64,000 nucleotides of DNA from Nitrosospira sp. Nsp14 (GCF_900113575.1 NZ_FOPV01000004.1:148693-212692); one strand, 5' to 3'. Numbered from the stretch's first letter, positions 44,259 to 56,373 are shown. Made by a program: numbers and translations. Notes: generated by a model not told the origin, from the sequence alone.

Positions 44259-45704
44259 CTATATCGATTGCTGAATCGCGTAAGCGCAAAGCCCAATCAA
44301 TGCCTGGGGGAAAATCCCGAACGCAAGTATTGCGATTCCGTTCGCGCTCAGCAAGATCTTAAAGTCGCCCTGCGGCAGGATGGCAGCGTCGGTTTCCGGC
44401 TCATCGAAGTACATCAGTTTAACAATGCGCAGGTAGTAAAACACGCCAACCAGCGAGAGAAGCACGGCCACTACTGTCAGCCACACGTAGCCCGCATTTA
44501 ATACCGCTTCCAGCACCGACAGCTTGGCGTAAATACCGACGGTGGGCGGGATACCGGCCATGGAGAACATCAACAGCAAGGTAACAAACGCATACCAGGG
44601 GTTGCGCCGGTTCAACCCCTTGAAGTCGTCGAGCTTGTCGGCCTCAAAGCCTGCGCGCGACAATAGCATGATCATGCCGAAGGTGCCGAGCGTCATCAGC
44701 ACGTAAACCACGACGTAGAACATCGCGGCGCTGTAGCCGTTTCCATCGGCGGCAATGATACCGAGCAGCATGAATCCCATATGCGATATGGTCGAGTACG
44801 CCAGCATGCGCTTGATGTTGGTCTGGGCAATGGCGGCGAAATTGCCGATTATCATGGACATGACCGCCAGGATGATAAGCATGTCCTGCCACTCCCCTGC
44901 CAAGCCGCCCAGACCTTCTGCAAGCAAGCGCATGATGAAGCCGAACGCGGCAAATTTTGGCGCTGCACCGATAAACAGCGCTACCGCTGTCGGCGCGCCC
45001 TCATAGACATCCGGCACCCACATGTGAAACGGAGCAACACTCAGCTTGAAGCTGATGCCAGCCACGATGAAGACGAGCCCCACCACCAGCACGGCATGGT
45101 TGGTGACCCCGCCCTGAATGACTTCGACCACCCGCGCGATATCGAGCGAGCCCGTCGCGCCATAGATCATGGACATTCCATACAAGAGGAAGCCGGACGC
45201 GAGCGCCCCGAGGACAAAGAATTTGATGGCCGCTTCGGTTGCTGCTACCGACTCCCGCCTCATCGCCACCATTGCATATTGCGACAGCGACAGCAATTCC
45301 AGGCCCAGATAAAGCGTCAGAAAATGGCTGGCGGATATCATGACCATCATGCCGAGCGTCGCAAACAGCGTCAGGCTGAAAAATTCCCCGCTCAGCATGC
45401 CGCGTTCATCAATGTACGCCCGCGAATACACCAGTACGGCGGAGACCGTAACGTATACCAGCATCTTCAGTATATCCGCCATTGCGTCGTCGACGAACAT
45501 TCCGGAGAATGTATACACGACATCGGGCGCCGAGGTGGCGAAAGTGATCAGCAGGCAGCCAAACAAGGACAGCTGAGCCAGCGAATAGGCTATATGGGAT
45601 TTCTTCCCGCCCCAAGCAAGGTCCGCCAGTAACACCACGCAAACCATTATCAGAAGAAAGATCTCTGGATAGGCGGGGGCGAAATCAGGCTGCAAAAAAT
45701 TCAT
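44259..45704 (-). CDS. nuoN: NADH-quinone oxidoreductase subunit N
   Basis: 481 residues, an antiporter-like membrane subunit of complex I with about 14 hydrophobic segments. Family motifs visible: [57 protein letters not shown] (with the transport lysine/histidine region) and [18 protein letters not shown]. Last gene of the nuo operon, 47 bases after nuoM. Followed by the 440-base interval with the heptamer repeat. Confidence 0.97.
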   Translation of the reverse strand: MNFLQPDFAPAYPEIFLLIMVCVVLLADLAWGGKKSHIAYSLAQLSLFGCLLITFATSAPDVVYTFSGMFVDDAMADILKMLVYVTVSAVLVYSRAYIDERGMLSGEFFSLTLFATLGMMVMISASHFLTLYLGLELLSLSQYAMVAMRRESVAATEAAIKFFVLGALASGFLLYGMSMIYGATGSLDIARVVEVIQGGVTNHAVLVVGLVFIVAGISFKLSVAPFHMWVPDVYEGAPTAVALFIGAAPKFAAFGFIMRLLAEGLGGLAGEWQDMLIILAVMSMIIGNFAAIAQTNIKRMLAYSTISHMGFMLLGIIAADGNGYSAAMFYVVVYVLMTLGTFGMIMLLSRAGFEADKLDDFKGLNRRNPWYAFVTLLLMFSMAGIPPTVGIYAKLSVLEAVLNAGYVWLTVVAVLLSLVGVFYYLRIVKLMYFDEPETDAAILPQGDFKILLSANGIAILAFGIFPQALIGLCAYAIQQSI

Positions 45705-45751
45705 TTATCATCCTCAAACAGGCGGCGCGCATTTCATTTGTACTATTTGGA

Positions 45752-47236
45752 CTAAAGTTTGCTGCGAGCGACATGCGCCAGCAAATCATCGACCGTGGTA
45801 TGCATTACTTCCAGTAATGGTAGCGGGTAGAGACCCATCCCAAGCACCGCAGCGGCAAGTACTGCCAAGATAAGAATCTCACGAGGGTTGATGTCCCTGA
45901 GTCCCTCCACTCCGGGATGCGTCACGGCCCCAAAGATCACCCGCTTGTACATCCATAGCGTATAAGCAGCACCGAAAATAAGCGTGGTCGCAGCAAGAAA
46001 CGCGTACCAGAAATTCACCTTGATCGCAGCCATAATGACCATGAATTCACCCACGAAGCCACTCGTGCCGGGTAGTCCCGAATTGGCCATGGCGAACAGC
46101 ATGAAAAACGCCGCAAACATCGGCATCTTGTTGGCTACGCCGCCGTAATCTGCGATCTGTCGCGAGTGGAGCCGGTCGTACATCACGCCCACGCACAGAA
46201 ACATCGCTGCGGAAACAAAGCCGTGCGAAATCATCTGCACCATCGCGCCTTCAACGCCATAATCGTTGAACAGGAAAAAACCCAGTGTCACAAACCCCAT
46301 GTGCGAAACCGAGGAATAGGCGATGAGCTTTTTCATGTCCGCCTGCACCAGCGCTATCAAGCCAATGTAAACCACTGCAAGCAGGGACAATACGATCATC
46401 ATCGCGGCAAGGTGGTGGCTGGCGTCGGGAACGATTGGAAGCGAAAAGCGCAAGAAACCATAGCCCCCCATTTTCAGCAGTATCGCCGCCAGCACGACCG
46501 ATCCGCCCGTGGGGGCTTCCACGTGCGCGTCCGGCAGCCAGGTGTGAACCGGCCACATCGGCACCTTTACCGCAAACGCCAGCAGAAATGCGATAAATAT
46601 GAGCACCTGCGGCGTCAGCGGCAATGGCAGCTGGTGATAATCAAGGATCGAGAAACTTCCGCCGGAGACATTATAGAGATAAATGAATGCTACCAGCATC
46701 AGCAGTGAGCCAAGCAGCGTATAGAGGAAAAACTTGATTGCCGCATACACACGATTGGGGCCACCCCAAACGCCAACGATAAGAAACATCGGAATCAGGG
46801 AAGCTTCCCAGAACACGTAGAACAAAATCGCATCGAGGGATGAGAACACACCATTGACGATGCCGGACATGATCAGAAACGCGCCCATGTATTGGGAAAC
46901 ACGGTTGCTTATCACCTCCCACCCCGCGATTACCACCAGCGGTGTCGTGAAACAATTTAGCAGAATCAGGGGCATGGCGATTCCATCCACACCCAGGTGA
47001 TAATGAATGTTGAATCGGTCGATCCAGGGTCTGTGTTCCACGAACTGCATTGCGTTCGTTAAAGGATCAAACTGGGTATAAAGCGGAATCGCAACCAGGA
47101 AGCCCGCTACCGAGCCAATAAGCGCGATCCATCTTGCCAGTTGGGCATTTCGGTCGCCACCAGTAGCGAGCACTGCAATTCCAGCCGCAATCGGCAGCCA
47201 GATGATCAGACTTAACAGGGGAAGGCCAAACAGCAT
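45752..47236 (-). CDS. nuoM: NADH-quinone oxidoreductase subunit M
   Basis: 494 residues, polytopic antiporter-like subunit: FYVFWEASLIPMFLIVGVWGG contains the conserved glutamate, and PMWPVHTWLPDAHVEAPTGGSV and KKLIAYSSVSHMGFV are typical. It lies 73 bases after nuoL and translates in the membrane arm that pumps protons. Confidence 0.97.
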   Translation of the reverse strand: MLFGLPLLSLIIWLPIAAGIAVLATGGDRNAQLARWIALIGSVAGFLVAIPLYTQFDPLTNAMQFVEHRPWIDRFNIHYHLGVDGIAMPLILLNCFTTPLVVIAGWEVISNRVSQYMGAFLIMSGIVNGVFSSLDAILFYVFWEASLIPMFLIVGVWGGPNRVYAAIKFFLYTLLGSLLMLVAFIYLYNVSGGSFSILDYHQLPLPLTPQVLIFIAFLLAFAVKVPMWPVHTWLPDAHVEAPTGGSVVLAAILLKMGGYGFLRFSLPIVPDASHHLAAMMIVLSLLAVVYIGLIALVQADMKKLIAYSSVSHMGFVTLGFFLFNDYGVEGAMVQMISHGFVSAAMFLCVGVMYDRLHSRQIADYGGVANKMPMFAAFFMLFAMANSGLPGTSGFVGEFMVIMAAIKVNFWYAFLAATTLIFGAAYTLWMYKRVIFGAVTHPGVEGLRDINPREILILAVLAAAVLGMGLYPLPLLEVMHTTVDDLLAHVARSKL

Positions 47237-47309
47237 TTTTATTCCGTTTTATTCATTGTCGCGGGGAGAAGCGGAGCCGAAACCCTAACAACCTCTTGCT
47301 TTTATTGGT

Positions 47310-49265
47310 TCACGACCCGAACAACCACAAACTCATCAATACGAAAACACCGACGATCATGGTGAACGCATAATGATAGATATAGCCGGACTGGAAGCGG
47401 CGTATCAGCACGGCAGTTCCGGCCACCACCCGTGCTGTGCCATTGACGAAGAAGCCATCAATCACTTTTACGTCGCCAAATTTCCAAAAGCCGCGTCCGA
47501 GCGTACGCGCGCCGCCGGCGAAGAACCAGGAATAAAATTCATCGATAAAATACTTCCGTTCAAGCAGCACAGAAACCGGCCCAGCCGCGCTTTTAATTCT
47601 CGCGGGCAGGTCCGGTTTCACCAGATACAGATACCAGGCGGCGAAAATGCCAGCTACTGATAGCCAGAAAGGCAGGGTGGAAAATGCGTGAGTCATCATT
47701 CCCAGCACGCCGTGAAATTCCGACGACAGTTTTGCCATTGCCTCATGCTGCGGCATGATCTGGATGGCATCGCCGAAATAGCCGCCAAACAACATTGGAC
47801 CGATCAGCCACCCGGCGCCGATGGATGGTATGGCAAGGGCAACCAGTGGGAGCGTAACCACCCACGGTGATTCATGCAGATGCTCTTCCGTGTGATGGTC
47901 CATCCGCGGCTTGCCGTGGAAAGTCATAAATAGCAGCCGGAAGGTATAAAACGCGGTAATGAATACTGTCGTCACGGTGCAGAAATAAGCGAAACCAGCG
48001 CCCGGGATGTTGGCGAAATGCACGGCTTCGATGATGGTGTCCTTGGAAAAGAAACCTGAAAGGCCAGGCACACCGGCGCTTGCCAGCGCTGCGATCAACA
48101 TTGTCGCGTAGGTGATAGGCATATACTTCTTGAGCCCGCCCATTTTCCGCATGTCCTGCTCGTGATGCATGGCGATAATGACCGACCCTGCGCCCAAAAA
48201 CAGCACCGCCTTGAAGAAAGCATGGGTCATGAGATGAAAAATTGCCGCGGAATAAGCCGAGGCGCCCAGCGCCACCGTCATGTAACCCAACTGCGAGAGC
48301 GTGGAATATGCGACCACACGCTTGATGTCGTATTGCACGATCGCGACCAGCGCCATGAAAAGCGTTGTTATGCCGCCAATGACCAGTATGAATGACAGTG
48401 CGGTTTCGGTTAATTCAAACAGCGGTGACATGCGCGCAACCATGAAAATACCGGCGGTGACCATCGTCGCGGCATGAATCAGGGCTGAGATAGGGGTTGG
48501 GCCTTCCATGGAATCGGGCAACCATACATGCAGTGGAAACTGCGCTGATTTACCCATTGCGCCAACGAACAACAGGATGCAGACCGCAGACAATACCGCC
48601 CACGGCGTGCCGGGAATGATTTCAATCGTCTGCGTGGCGACTTCCGGAGCCTGGGCGAATACTGCCGCGTAATCCAGCGTTCCGAAGTACACCAGAACCA
48701 AGCCGATGCCAAGCAGGAAACCGAAATCACCCACGCGATTGACAAGAAATGCTTTCAAATTGGCGTAGACCGCGGACGGCCGCGTATACCAGAAGCCAAT
48801 GAGCAGATATGAAACCAGTCCCACCGCTTCCCAGCCGAAGAAAAGCTGGAGAAAGTTGTTGGACATCACCAGCATCAGCATTGAGAACGTGAAAAGCGAG
48901 ATGTAGCTGAAAAAACGTTGATAACCCGGATCCCCGTGCATATAGCCGATCGTGTAGATGTGCACCATGAGCGATACGAAGCTCACCACCACCATCATCG
49001 TGGCCGAGAGCTGGTCGATAAGAAATCCGACTTCAAAACGGGTATCGCCGGCCGTCATCCATGTGTAGACGCTGCCGTTATAGATATTCCCTTTCAACAC
49101 GTCCAGAAATACAGCGATGGACCCGGCCACGCACACAAGCATGAACGCAATGGTTGCTCGATGACTCCAGGCCGGGCCGATCACCCGGCCCAACAGCCCG
49201 GCGATAAGCGCTCCCGCCAACGGCGCCAGCGGCACTAACAGATAAAGTTTTTGCATCTCAGTCAT
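47310..49265 (-). CDS. nuoL: NADH-quinone oxidoreductase subunit L
   Basis: 651 residues, the distal antiporter-like subunit with the long lateral helix at its C-terminal end. Visible motifs: FFGWEAVGLVSYLLIGFW, SAQFPLHVWLPDSMEGPTPISALIHAATMV and KRVVAYSTLSQLGYM. The start ATG at 49265 has no clear Shine-Dalgarno; ATG at 49256 is equally possible. Confidence 0.97.
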   Translation of the reverse strand: MTEMQKLYLLVPLAPLAGALIAGLLGRVIGPAWSHRATIAFMLVCVAGSIAVFLDVLKGNIYNGSVYTWMTAGDTRFEVGFLIDQLSATMMVVVSFVSLMVHIYTIGYMHGDPGYQRFFSYISLFTFSMLMLVMSNNFLQLFFGWEAVGLVSYLLIGFWYTRPSAVYANLKAFLVNRVGDFGFLLGIGLVLVYFGTLDYAAVFAQAPEVATQTIEIIPGTPWAVLSAVCILLFVGAMGKSAQFPLHVWLPDSMEGPTPISALIHAATMVTAGIFMVARMSPLFELTETALSFILVIGGITTLFMALVAIVQYDIKRVVAYSTLSQLGYMTVALGASAYSAAIFHLMTHAFFKAVLFLGAGSVIIAMHHEQDMRKMGGLKKYMPITYATMLIAALASAGVPGLSGFFSKDTIIEAVHFANIPGAGFAYFCTVTTVFITAFYTFRLLFMTFHGKPRMDHHTEEHLHESPWVVTLPLVALAIPSIGAGWLIGPMLFGGYFGDAIQIMPQHEAMAKLSSEFHGVLGMMTHAFSTLPFWLSVAGIFAAWYLYLVKPDLPARIKSAAGPVSVLLERKYFIDEFYSWFFAGGARTLGRGFWKFGDVKVIDGFFVNGTARVVAGTAVLIRRFQSGYIYHYAFTMIVGVFVLMSLWLFGS

Positions 49266-49352
49266 GGAAAATCAGTTTTTCTTATATTGACCGGCTAGTA
49301 ATCCACCTTCGGTCAACCCTCAGCCGATCCCCGGCTGCCCCAAGCGGAAAAC

Positions 49353-49658
49353 TCACCCCTTGAGTTTGTCCAGGTCATCCACGTTGATGGTGCGCAGATT
49401 TCGAAACAGCACCACCAGTATCGCCAGGCCAATGGCCGATTCCGCCGCCGCAACGGTAAGGATGAAGAAGACGAAGATTTGCCCTGAGGCGTCCTGGAGG
49501 TAATGGGAGAACGCGACAAAATTCATGTTCACCGCCAGCAGCATCAGTTCGATCGCCATCAGCAGGATAATCACGTTCTTCCTGTTCAGGAAAATACCGA
49601 CAATGCTAATGGCGAACAAAATCGCCCCGAGAACAAGGTAATGGGATAACGAAATCAA
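49353..49658 (-). CDS. nuoK: NADH-quinone oxidoreductase subunit K
   Basis: 101 residues, three transmembrane segments with the two conserved glutamates in [14 protein letters not shown] and [12 protein letters not shown]. It starts with TTG (49658): the reading [11 protein letters not shown] matches the family's opening exactly and GAGGGGG lies seven bases upstream, while no in-frame ATG or GTG comes earlier than residue 30. Confidence 0.96.
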   Translation of the reverse strand: MISLSHYLVLGAILFAISIVGIFLNRKNVIILLMAIELMLLAVNMNFVAFSHYLQDASGQIFVFFILTVAAAESAIGLAILVVLFRNLRTINVDDLDKLKG

Positions 49659-49665
49659 GCTAGCG

Positions 49666-49672
49666 CCCCCTC
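49666..49672 (-). promoter_or_regulatory. Shine-Dalgarno of nuoK (supports a TTG start)
   Basis: GAGGGGG seven bases before the TTG at 49658. The strong site compensates for the weak start codon. Confidence 0.8.
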
Positions 49673-49696
49673 TTCAGGACATCAATATTATGCTTC

Positions 49697-50302
49697 TTAT
49701 TCTTTCTTCTCCGATGGCATTGACACCATCCGAATCCGATCCGCGCGTTTTACCGCTACCTGCTTGGAAGCATCTACTGACTTGGTCCCCGTGCGCTGCC
49801 GCAACGTCAGCGCAATGGCCGCGACGATCGCCACCAGTAGAATGACCGCTGCCAACTCAAAGGCATAAACATATTCCGTGTAAATCAGACGACCGAGTTC
49901 CTTGGTATTGCTGTAATCAGCGCCCCGCGAGGGCGGAGCCGGCATTTCCTCCAGGCCGAATTGTTTGCCCATGAGCACCATGGCCATTTCGGCCGCCATT
50001 ACAAGTGCCAGCAATGCTCCAAAAGGGAACCACTTCAGGAATCCCTCACGCAACCTATCTATGTTGATATCCAGCATCATTACAACGAACAGAAACAACA
50101 CCATCACTGCGCCGACGTATACCAGCACCAGGGTGATCGCGAGGAATTCCGCTTCTAACAACAGCCACAGGCCCGAGGAGGTAAAAAACGCCAGCACCAG
50201 CAATAATGCCGCATGCACGGGGTTGCGGGCAGTAATCACACCCAGGGCAGCCAACACCAGCACGGTGGAAAAAAAGTAAAAAATTATATCTTGAAAGCTC
50301 AT
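49697..50302 (-). CDS. nuoJ: NADH-quinone oxidoreductase subunit J
   Basis: 201 residues, five transmembrane segments. NPVHAALLLVLAFFTSSGLWLLLEAEFLAITLVLVYVGAVMVLFLFVVMMLD covers the conserved pi-bulge helix region that gates proton pumping. The C-terminal tail (about 170-201) is basic and hydrophilic. It follows nuoI after an unusually long 203-base gap. Confidence 0.96.
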   Translation of the reverse strand: MSFQDIIFYFFSTVLVLAALGVITARNPVHAALLLVLAFFTSSGLWLLLEAEFLAITLVLVYVGAVMVLFLFVVMMLDINIDRLREGFLKWFPFGALLALVMAAEMAMVLMGKQFGLEEMPAPPSRGADYSNTKELGRLIYTEYVYAFELAAVILLVAIVAAIALTLRQRTGTKSVDASKQVAVKRADRIRMVSMPSEKKE

Positions 50303-50444
50303 GTGGGCACTTCTATAAATTCTGTTCTAGTTGGTTGATTCGCCCTCAGCCGCGCCACGGGACGAACCCACGCGCCTCAGCAACGGATGCTACAGATCAA
50401 TCGGACATGCCGCATGCAACCGCATAAATGGTAAAAATCCCCCT

Positions 50445-50468
50445 GGTACCGGCAATAAGCCCGGTTCC
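50445..50468 (-). other. Hairpin in the nuoI-nuoJ intercistronic gap
   Basis: GGAACCGG / CCGGTACC (7 of 8 pairs) around an 8-base loop, in a 203-base untranslated gap inside the operon. No U-run follows. It could be an mRNA-processing or stability element. Confidence 0.4.
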
Positions 50469-50505
50469 GGATCTAAAAATCCTGTCTGAACCTCGGTGGC
50501 CGGGC

Positions 50506-50994
50506 CTAGCGATAGCCCGCGTCTGCTGCCCTGTCCTTCGCGATCTTTTCCTCATACCGATCCCCGACCGCGAGCAGCATCTCCTTTGTATAGATGAGGT
50601 CGCCACGCTTCTCGCCGTGATATTCCAGAATGCTGGTCTCGACAATCGAGTCGACGGGACAGGATTCCTCGCAGAATCCGCAGAATATGCACTTCGTAAG
50701 GTCGATATCATATCGCGTGGTACGGCGCGTGCCGTCCTCGCGCTGCTCGGATTCAATCGTAATGGCAAGCGCGGGACAAACCGCCTCGCACAGCTTGCAT
50801 GCGATGCAGCGCTCTTCTCCATTCGGGTAACGGCGCAGCGCATGCAACCCGCGGAAGCGGGGAGACAGGGGCGTCTTTTCCTCGGGAAAGTAAACTGTAA
50901 TTTTGCGCGCAAACATATACCGGCCGGTGAGCATCATCCCCTTAAGCAGCTCGAACAGCAGGAAAGTACGGAAAAAATCCTTGATACGGTTCAT
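50506..50994 (-). CDS. nuoI: NADH-quinone oxidoreductase subunit I
   Basis: 162 residues, the hydrophilic-arm subunit with two [4Fe-4S] clusters (N6a/N6b): [12 protein letters not shown] and [12 protein letters not shown]. The ATG at 50994 has AAAGGGA six bases upstream; a GTG at 51021 would overlap nuoH and is not needed. It starts 14 bases after nuoH. Confidence 0.97.
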   Translation of the reverse strand: MNRIKDFFRTFLLFELLKGMMLTGRYMFARKITVYFPEEKTPLSPRFRGLHALRRYPNGEERCIACKLCEAVCPALAITIESEQREDGTRRTTRYDIDLTKCIFCGFCEESCPVDSIVETSILEYHGEKRGDLIYTKEMLLAVGDRYEEKIAKDRAADAGYR

Positions 50995-51008
50995 GGCTTT
51001 TCCCTTTC

Positions 51009-52109
51009 TCAGTGGAACCACAAATTAAGAGGGAATGCTTCGCGCAACGATGACGGAAGCTGCATAACCAAGCCGAGCAGCACTATCCAAATCAGTGTGA
51101 TCGGAATGAAAACCTTCCAACCCAGACGCATAATCTGGTCATAGCGGTAGCGCGGAAAAGTGGCGCGGAACCATAGAAAGCAAAACAGCAAAAACGCCAC
51201 CTTCAGGACCAGCCAGATGAAACCGGGAACCAGCGTAAACGGCGCGATATTAACCGGCGGCAGCCAGCCGCCCAGGAATATGATGGTGGCTAGCGTGGCC
51301 ACCAGGATCATATTGGAATACTCGGCCAGGAAAAATACGGTGAAAGCCATGCCTGAATACTCGACATGGAAGCCCGCGACGATTTCCGATTCACCCTCTG
51401 CCACATCGAAAGGCGCGCGATTAGTCTCCGCTACACCGGAGATGAAGTAAACCAGAAACATGGGAAACAGCGGAACGAGGTACCAATTGAGCAAACTGCC
51501 GCCCTCCTGCCCCTTGACAATATCTCCCAGGTTCAGGCTTTGCGACATCATCAGCACACATACCAGCGCGAAACCCATTGCCAGTTCATACGACACGACC
51601 TGCGCGGCAGAACGCATCGCGCCGAGAAACGCATACTTGGAATTCGATGCCCAGCCGGCGATGATCACCCCGTAGACTCCCATCGAGGTCATCGCCAATA
51701 TATAAAGCAGACCGGCGTTGACATCCGCCAATACCACTTCGGGAGAAAACGGCACTACCGCCCACGCCGCCAGCGCGGGCGCAAAGGTCAAGACCGGCGC
51801 AAGGATGAACAGGAACTTGTTGGCCCCGCTGGGAATGATGATTTCTTTCATCACCGCCTTGACCGCATCTGCGATCGGCTGCGCCCAGCCGCCGAGCCAT
51901 GGTATGCCAAAGAAAGTGACGCGGTTGGGTCCGACACGCAACTGCATGAAGCCGATGATCTTCCGTTCCGCAAACGTAAGATAGGCAACCGCAAGCATCA
52001 GGGGCAGTATGATGGCCACGATCAACAACACGTTCTTCGTCACGAGGAACAGGGCCGGGCCCCACTCGGGGCCGAAAAATTCTCCGAACAACTGTTGCGC
52101 GTATTCCAT
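51009..52109 (-). CDS. nuoH: NADH-quinone oxidoreductase subunit H
   Basis: 366 residues, eight or so transmembrane segments at the quinone-binding junction: [25 protein letters not shown] at the start and the loop [26 protein letters not shown] with conserved glutamates. AGGA is five to seven bases before the ATG at 52109; the TTG just upstream is not preferred. Confidence 0.96.
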   Translation of the reverse strand: MEYAQQLFGEFFGPEWGPALFLVTKNVLLIVAIILPLMLAVAYLTFAERKIIGFMQLRVGPNRVTFFGIPWLGGWAQPIADAVKAVMKEIIIPSGANKFLFILAPVLTFAPALAAWAVVPFSPEVVLADVNAGLLYILAMTSMGVYGVIIAGWASNSKYAFLGAMRSAAQVVSYELAMGFALVCVLMMSQSLNLGDIVKGQEGGSLLNWYLVPLFPMFLVYFISGVAETNRAPFDVAEGESEIVAGFHVEYSGMAFTVFFLAEYSNMILVATLATIIFLGGWLPPVNIAPFTLVPGFIWLVLKVAFLLFCFLWFRATFPRYRYDQIMRLGWKVFIPITLIWIVLLGLVMQLPSSLREAFPLNLWFH

Positions 52110-52131
52110 CAAATCATCCTGGTCTATTCCA

Positions 52132-54558
52132 TCACAATCTTTCGACGGTGATTTCCCCGAACATTCCGCCCAGCGCCGCAGTCAGTGGATGCGCCGAGGC
52201 GATGCGTACACAGTTGGCCGGAAGCTTGTCGTCCTGCGCCGCAGCGAGATGCGCTTCACCTTCACCCTGCTTCAGCCTGACGCTTTGTCCAGGACCAATG
52301 CCGAGTTTGTCCATTAAGTGGGTCGGCATCCATGCCACCGGCTCGGCCGCATCTCGTGTGCGCTGCAGGGATTCCGCACGGCGCACGACGGGATCCGCCT
52401 GGTAAATCGGCACCTCGCCTATGCGCTGGATACTCGTATCCTCCACCGCCAGCGCGACATTCTCGACCACAAAACTTCTCAGATCGTTGTTCAGACGAGC
52501 CGTGACATCGTTTCCATCCGGTAAAATCTCAGCGCGCACCTGCTCCGGCGTTTCGTAGCCAAAACCATCGATCTGAAGCATATTGCCCAGCACGCGCAGA
52601 ACCTTCCACGCCGGGCGCGTCTCGCCGAGAGGAGCCACCACGCCGTTGAAACTTTGTACCCTGCCTTCGGTACTGATGAACGTACCGGAAGTTTCAGTAA
52701 ACGGGGAAATAGGCAGCAACACATCCGCATAATCCGCCTGCAGGATTGCGTCACTTTTGTAGGCGGACATCAGCACCACCAGCTCCGCCGCGCCGAGTGC
52801 CCGCCGGGTTTGCTGTGGGTCATAACTATCGAGATCCGGTTCCAGGTTCATCAGGATGAAGGCGCGGCACGGCTCGGCGCCATTCGATCCGAGCATCCGG
52901 GACGCATCCAGCCCGGTCGAAGGGCCCTCCCCCGTATTGTCGCCCGTCCCCGCGTCCTTACGATCGCCGGGAATTGCACCTGCAATGTAGGCGCCCACAC
53001 TGTTGGCGGCTTCCCCCAGGACGCCGAAGGGCGTCTCGGTAATTTGCGCGAGCTGCTGCGCCAGCGCGTGTATATCGGCATATTTTGGATGATGCTGGGC
53101 CAGGTTGCCCAGAAAAATTCCCGCCGGCTTGCTGTTGATGAGACTTTCGGCGATGGCCCGCGCAGTATCCGTTACCTGCACGGCGCTCAGCGCCTCTCCG
53201 GCGCCACCAGGAATTTCCGTCCCTTTCGACTCGGCCGCGGCTTTCACAACCTGCGCCAGCATCTGCGCCATTGCAGGGGGGCCAACAATGGCGCGATTCG
53301 TCACCTTGCAAAGTAGATCGTCATCCACCGGATTGATCAGATTTAGCTGCGCCCCCTGTTTCACGGCCTGACGCAATCGTTGCGCCATCAGCGGGTGATC
53401 CTTGCGAAGTATGCTGCCAACGACCAGCGCAGATTTCAGGCGGGATAGATCGGCAACGGGCATGCCCAGCCACGGCGTGCCCTGCAGATATGCATCTGTG
53501 CGGAAATCGCACTGGCGCGGACGGTGATCGACATTTCCGCTACCCAGTCCGCGAACGAGCTTTTGCAATAAATAGAGTTCTTCAAGCGTGCTGTGAGGAG
53601 AAGCCAGTGCGCCGATATGCTGAGCACCGTGTTTTTCCTTGACCGCGTTCAATCCGTTGGCGATAAATTCGAGCGCGGTTTGCCAGTCGCATTCCTGCCA
53701 TTGACCCTCGCGCCTTATCATCGGCTTGGTCAAGCGCTCCTCGGAGTTCAAGCCCTCGTAGGAAAAACGGTCCTTATCGGATATCCAGCATTCGTTAACT
53801 TCCTCGTTCTCGCGCGGCAGTACCCGCATTACGCGGTTCTGCTTGACTTGGACCACAAGGTTGGAACCCAGACCGCAGTGCGGGCTCACGGATCTCCGGC
53901 GTGATAGTTCCCAGGTACGCGCCGAATAGCGAAATGGCTTGCTGACCAGCGCACCGACCGGACAGAGATCGATCATGTTGCCCGACAATTCCGAATCCAC
54001 CGTACTGCCGACAAATGAAAGGATCTCCGCATGCTCCCCTCGACCCGCCATACCAAGTTCCATGATTCCCGCGATTTCCTGGCCAAAGCGCACGCAACGG
54101 GTGCAATGGATACAGCGAGTCATGTCGGTGGAAATCAAGGGTCCCAGGTTCTTGTTCGCCACGACGCGCTTGGCCTCGGTATAGCGTGAGGAACTCGACC
54201 CATAGCCCACTGCAAGGTCCTGCAACTGGCATTCGCCGCCTTGGTCACAAATCGGGCAATCCAGCGGATGATTGATAAGCAGGAATTCCATCACCCCTTT
54301 CTGGGCGGTTACGGCCTGGCCTGAGTGAGTCGACACCTTCATGCCTTCCATCGCCGGCGTCGCGCATGCCGGCAGGGGTTTGGGAGCCTTCTCCACCTGT
54401 ACCAGACACATGCGGCAATTGGCAGCGATCGACAGTTTCTTGTGGTAGCAGAAATGCGGAATGAATATACCAAGCTGATTGGCGCCATCCATTACGGTAG
54501 CATTCTTCGGAACGGAGACCGCTTTACCGTCTATCTCAAAATTGATCATCGGTTGCAT
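52132..54558 (-). CDS. nuoG: NADH-quinone oxidoreductase subunit G
   Basis: 808 residues. The N-terminal [2Fe-2S] domain ([22 protein letters not shown]) is followed by a His-Cys cluster region ([21 protein letters not shown]) and a [4Fe-4S] motif ([16 protein letters not shown]), then a molybdopterin-oxidoreductase-like domain without an active cofactor site. The start may be at 54558 or at the ATG three codons in (54549). Confidence 0.96.
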   Translation of the reverse strand: MQPMINFEIDGKAVSVPKNATVMDGANQLGIFIPHFCYHKKLSIAANCRMCLVQVEKAPKPLPACATPAMEGMKVSTHSGQAVTAQKGVMEFLLINHPLDCPICDQGGECQLQDLAVGYGSSSSRYTEAKRVVANKNLGPLISTDMTRCIHCTRCVRFGQEIAGIMELGMAGRGEHAEILSFVGSTVDSELSGNMIDLCPVGALVSKPFRYSARTWELSRRRSVSPHCGLGSNLVVQVKQNRVMRVLPRENEEVNECWISDKDRFSYEGLNSEERLTKPMIRREGQWQECDWQTALEFIANGLNAVKEKHGAQHIGALASPHSTLEELYLLQKLVRGLGSGNVDHRPRQCDFRTDAYLQGTPWLGMPVADLSRLKSALVVGSILRKDHPLMAQRLRQAVKQGAQLNLINPVDDDLLCKVTNRAIVGPPAMAQMLAQVVKAAAESKGTEIPGGAGEALSAVQVTDTARAIAESLINSKPAGIFLGNLAQHHPKYADIHALAQQLAQITETPFGVLGEAANSVGAYIAGAIPGDRKDAGTGDNTGEGPSTGLDASRMLGSNGAEPCRAFILMNLEPDLDSYDPQQTRRALGAAELVVLMSAYKSDAILQADYADVLLPISPFTETSGTFISTEGRVQSFNGVVAPLGETRPAWKVLRVLGNMLQIDGFGYETPEQVRAEILPDGNDVTARLNNDLRSFVVENVALAVEDTSIQRIGEVPIYQADPVVRRAESLQRTRDAAEPVAWMPTHLMDKLGIGPGQSVRLKQGEGEAHLAAAQDDKLPANCVRIASAHPLTAALGGMFGEITVERL

Positions 54559-54622
54559 GCTTTAGTATTAATGAGTGGGCGCGAAGGAGAAAATCACTCT
54601 GACCACGACGCTACTATTCCGG

Positions 54623-55900
54623 CTACACCATGCATCGCTTGTGCTCGATATGGTAAGCGAACTCATCACGAAAATGCTGGATCATGGCACGGACCGGCAT
54701 GGCCGCGGCATCACCCAGCGCGCAAATCGTTCGTCCCTGAATATTGTCGGCAACGTTATTGAGCAGGTCCAGATCCTCCATCCGCCCTTTTCCGGTTTCG
54801 ATGCGATGCACCACGCGATAAAGCCAACCCGTGCCCTCCCGGCAAGGCGTGCACTGGCCGCAGGATTCCTCAAAATAAAAGTATGAAAGCCGCTCCAGCG
54901 CTCTCACCATGCAGGTCGTATCGTCCATAATGATGACGGCGCCGGAACCCAGCATGGAACCCGCCTTGGCTATGGAATCATAGTCCATGTCCGTCTCCAT
55001 CATGATATCCCCGGGTAACACCGGCATGGATGAGCCGCCCGGGATACAGCCCTTCAGTTTACGCCCACCGCGCATACCCCCGGCCATTTCCAGCAGCGTC
55101 TTAAACGGGGTGCCTAGCGGGACCTCATAATTGCCAGGCTTGTTGACGTGACCCGAAACCGAGAAAAGTTTTGTCCCGCCATTGTTGGGCTTGCCCAACT
55201 GTAAAAATTGCTCGCCACCATTTCGAATGATCCAGGGCACGGAGGCGAACGTTTCAGTATTGTTGATGGTGGTTGGCTTGCCATAGAGGCCAAAACTCGC
55301 CGGAAACGGCGGCTTGAAGCGGGGCTGGCCTTTCTTTCCTTCCAATGATTCCAGGAGCGCCGTCTCCTCCCCACAGATATAGGCACCGTAGCCATGATGG
55401 TTATATAACTGGAAACTGAAATCCGAACCGAGGATATTGTTTCCCAGCCACCCGGCGGCCCGAGCCTCCTCGACCGCCTCTTCCATCCGTTCGTACGTAT
55501 CCCAGATTTCGCCGTGTATATAGTTGTAACCCGTCTTGATACCCATGGCATATGCGCCGATCGCCATGCCTTCGATCAGGATATGCGGATTGTGGCGCAT
55601 GATGTCGCGGTCCTTGAAGGTGCCGGGCTCGCCTTCATCGGAGTTGCACACCAGGTATTTATCACCCTCATACTGCTTGGGCATGAAACTCCACTTCAAT
55701 CCGGTCGGAAATCCTGCGCCGCCACGGCCGCGCAGGGCCGATTTTTTTACTTCCTCTATAATTTTTTCAGGCGGGATCTTTTCCTCGAGAATTTTTCTCA
55801 GCGCAACATAACCCTCGCGCTGCTGGTAATTCCGAAGGCGCCAGTTATCGGCGTCCGACGGGTTCAACCCGGCCAATAATACCTGGGTGGGCTGGGTCAT
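54623..55900 (-). CDS. nuoF: NADH-quinone oxidoreductase subunit F
   Basis: 425 residues, the NADH/FMN-binding subunit: [17 protein letters not shown] (FMN), [17 protein letters not shown] (NADH) and the [4Fe-4S] N3 motif [15 protein letters not shown]. Its ATG overlaps the nuoE stop by four bases (ATGA). The gap to nuoG is 64 bases. Confidence 0.97.
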   Translation of the reverse strand: MTQPTQVLLAGLNPSDADNWRLRNYQQREGYVALRKILEEKIPPEKIIEEVKKSALRGRGGAGFPTGLKWSFMPKQYEGDKYLVCNSDEGEPGTFKDRDIMRHNPHILIEGMAIGAYAMGIKTGYNYIHGEIWDTYERMEEAVEEARAAGWLGNNILGSDFSFQLYNHHGYGAYICGEETALLESLEGKKGQPRFKPPFPASFGLYGKPTTINNTETFASVPWIIRNGGEQFLQLGKPNNGGTKLFSVSGHVNKPGNYEVPLGTPFKTLLEMAGGMRGGRKLKGCIPGGSSMPVLPGDIMMETDMDYDSIAKAGSMLGSGAVIIMDDTTCMVRALERLSYFYFEESCGQCTPCREGTGWLYRVVHRIETGKGRMEDLDLLNNVADNIQGRTICALGDAAAMPVRAMIQHFRDEFAYHIEHKRCMV

Positions 55901-56373
55901 TTGCTCAACTCCTCCAGTAATTGGTCGAGGTTCTCATTGGACATGAAACTGCACATGCGCTTGTTATTGACCAGTAGCACGGGCGCGTCGCCACAGGCTC
56001 CCATGCATTCACCTTCTTTCAAGGTAAACACGCCGTCCGCGGTCGTTTCATTGAAACCGATGCCGAGCTTTTGTTTCATATGCGACGCAGCATCATTGGC
56101 GCCGGACAGCGCGCAAGGCAGATTCGTGCAAATGGTGATCTTATATTTACCCAGGGGCTGCAAATTGTACATGTTGTAAAAGGTCGCGACCTCATACACT
56201 GCAATCGGCGGCATGCCAATGTAATGGGCAATGAAATCCATTGTTTCGGGGGCCAGCCACCCTTTCTCATCCTGAGCAATGGCGAGCGCGGACATTACCG
56301 CCGACTGGCGTTGGTCAGCCGGATATTTCGCCAGTTCACGATCAATTTTTCCTAGGGATTCTGCACTTAACAT
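55897..56373 (-). CDS. nuoE: NADH-quinone oxidoreductase subunit E
   Basis: 158 residues with the thioredoxin-like [2Fe-2S] site formed by CTNLPC and [17 protein letters not shown] at 56373. Located 27 bases downstream of nuoD. Confidence 0.96.
   Translation of the reverse strand: MLSAESLGKIDRELAKYPADQRQSAVMSALAIAQDEKGWLAPETMDFIAHYIGMPPIAVYEVATFYNMYNLQPLGKYKITICTNLPCALSGANDAASHMKQKLGIGFNETTADGVFTLKEGECMGACGDAPVLLVNNKRMCSFMSNENLDQLLEELSK

Noticed and set aside
44781..45632. Plus-strand open frame of 283 codons antisense to nuoN
   Set aside because: His/Arg/Gln-rich translation typical of the reverse of membrane-protein codons; nuoN is unambiguous.
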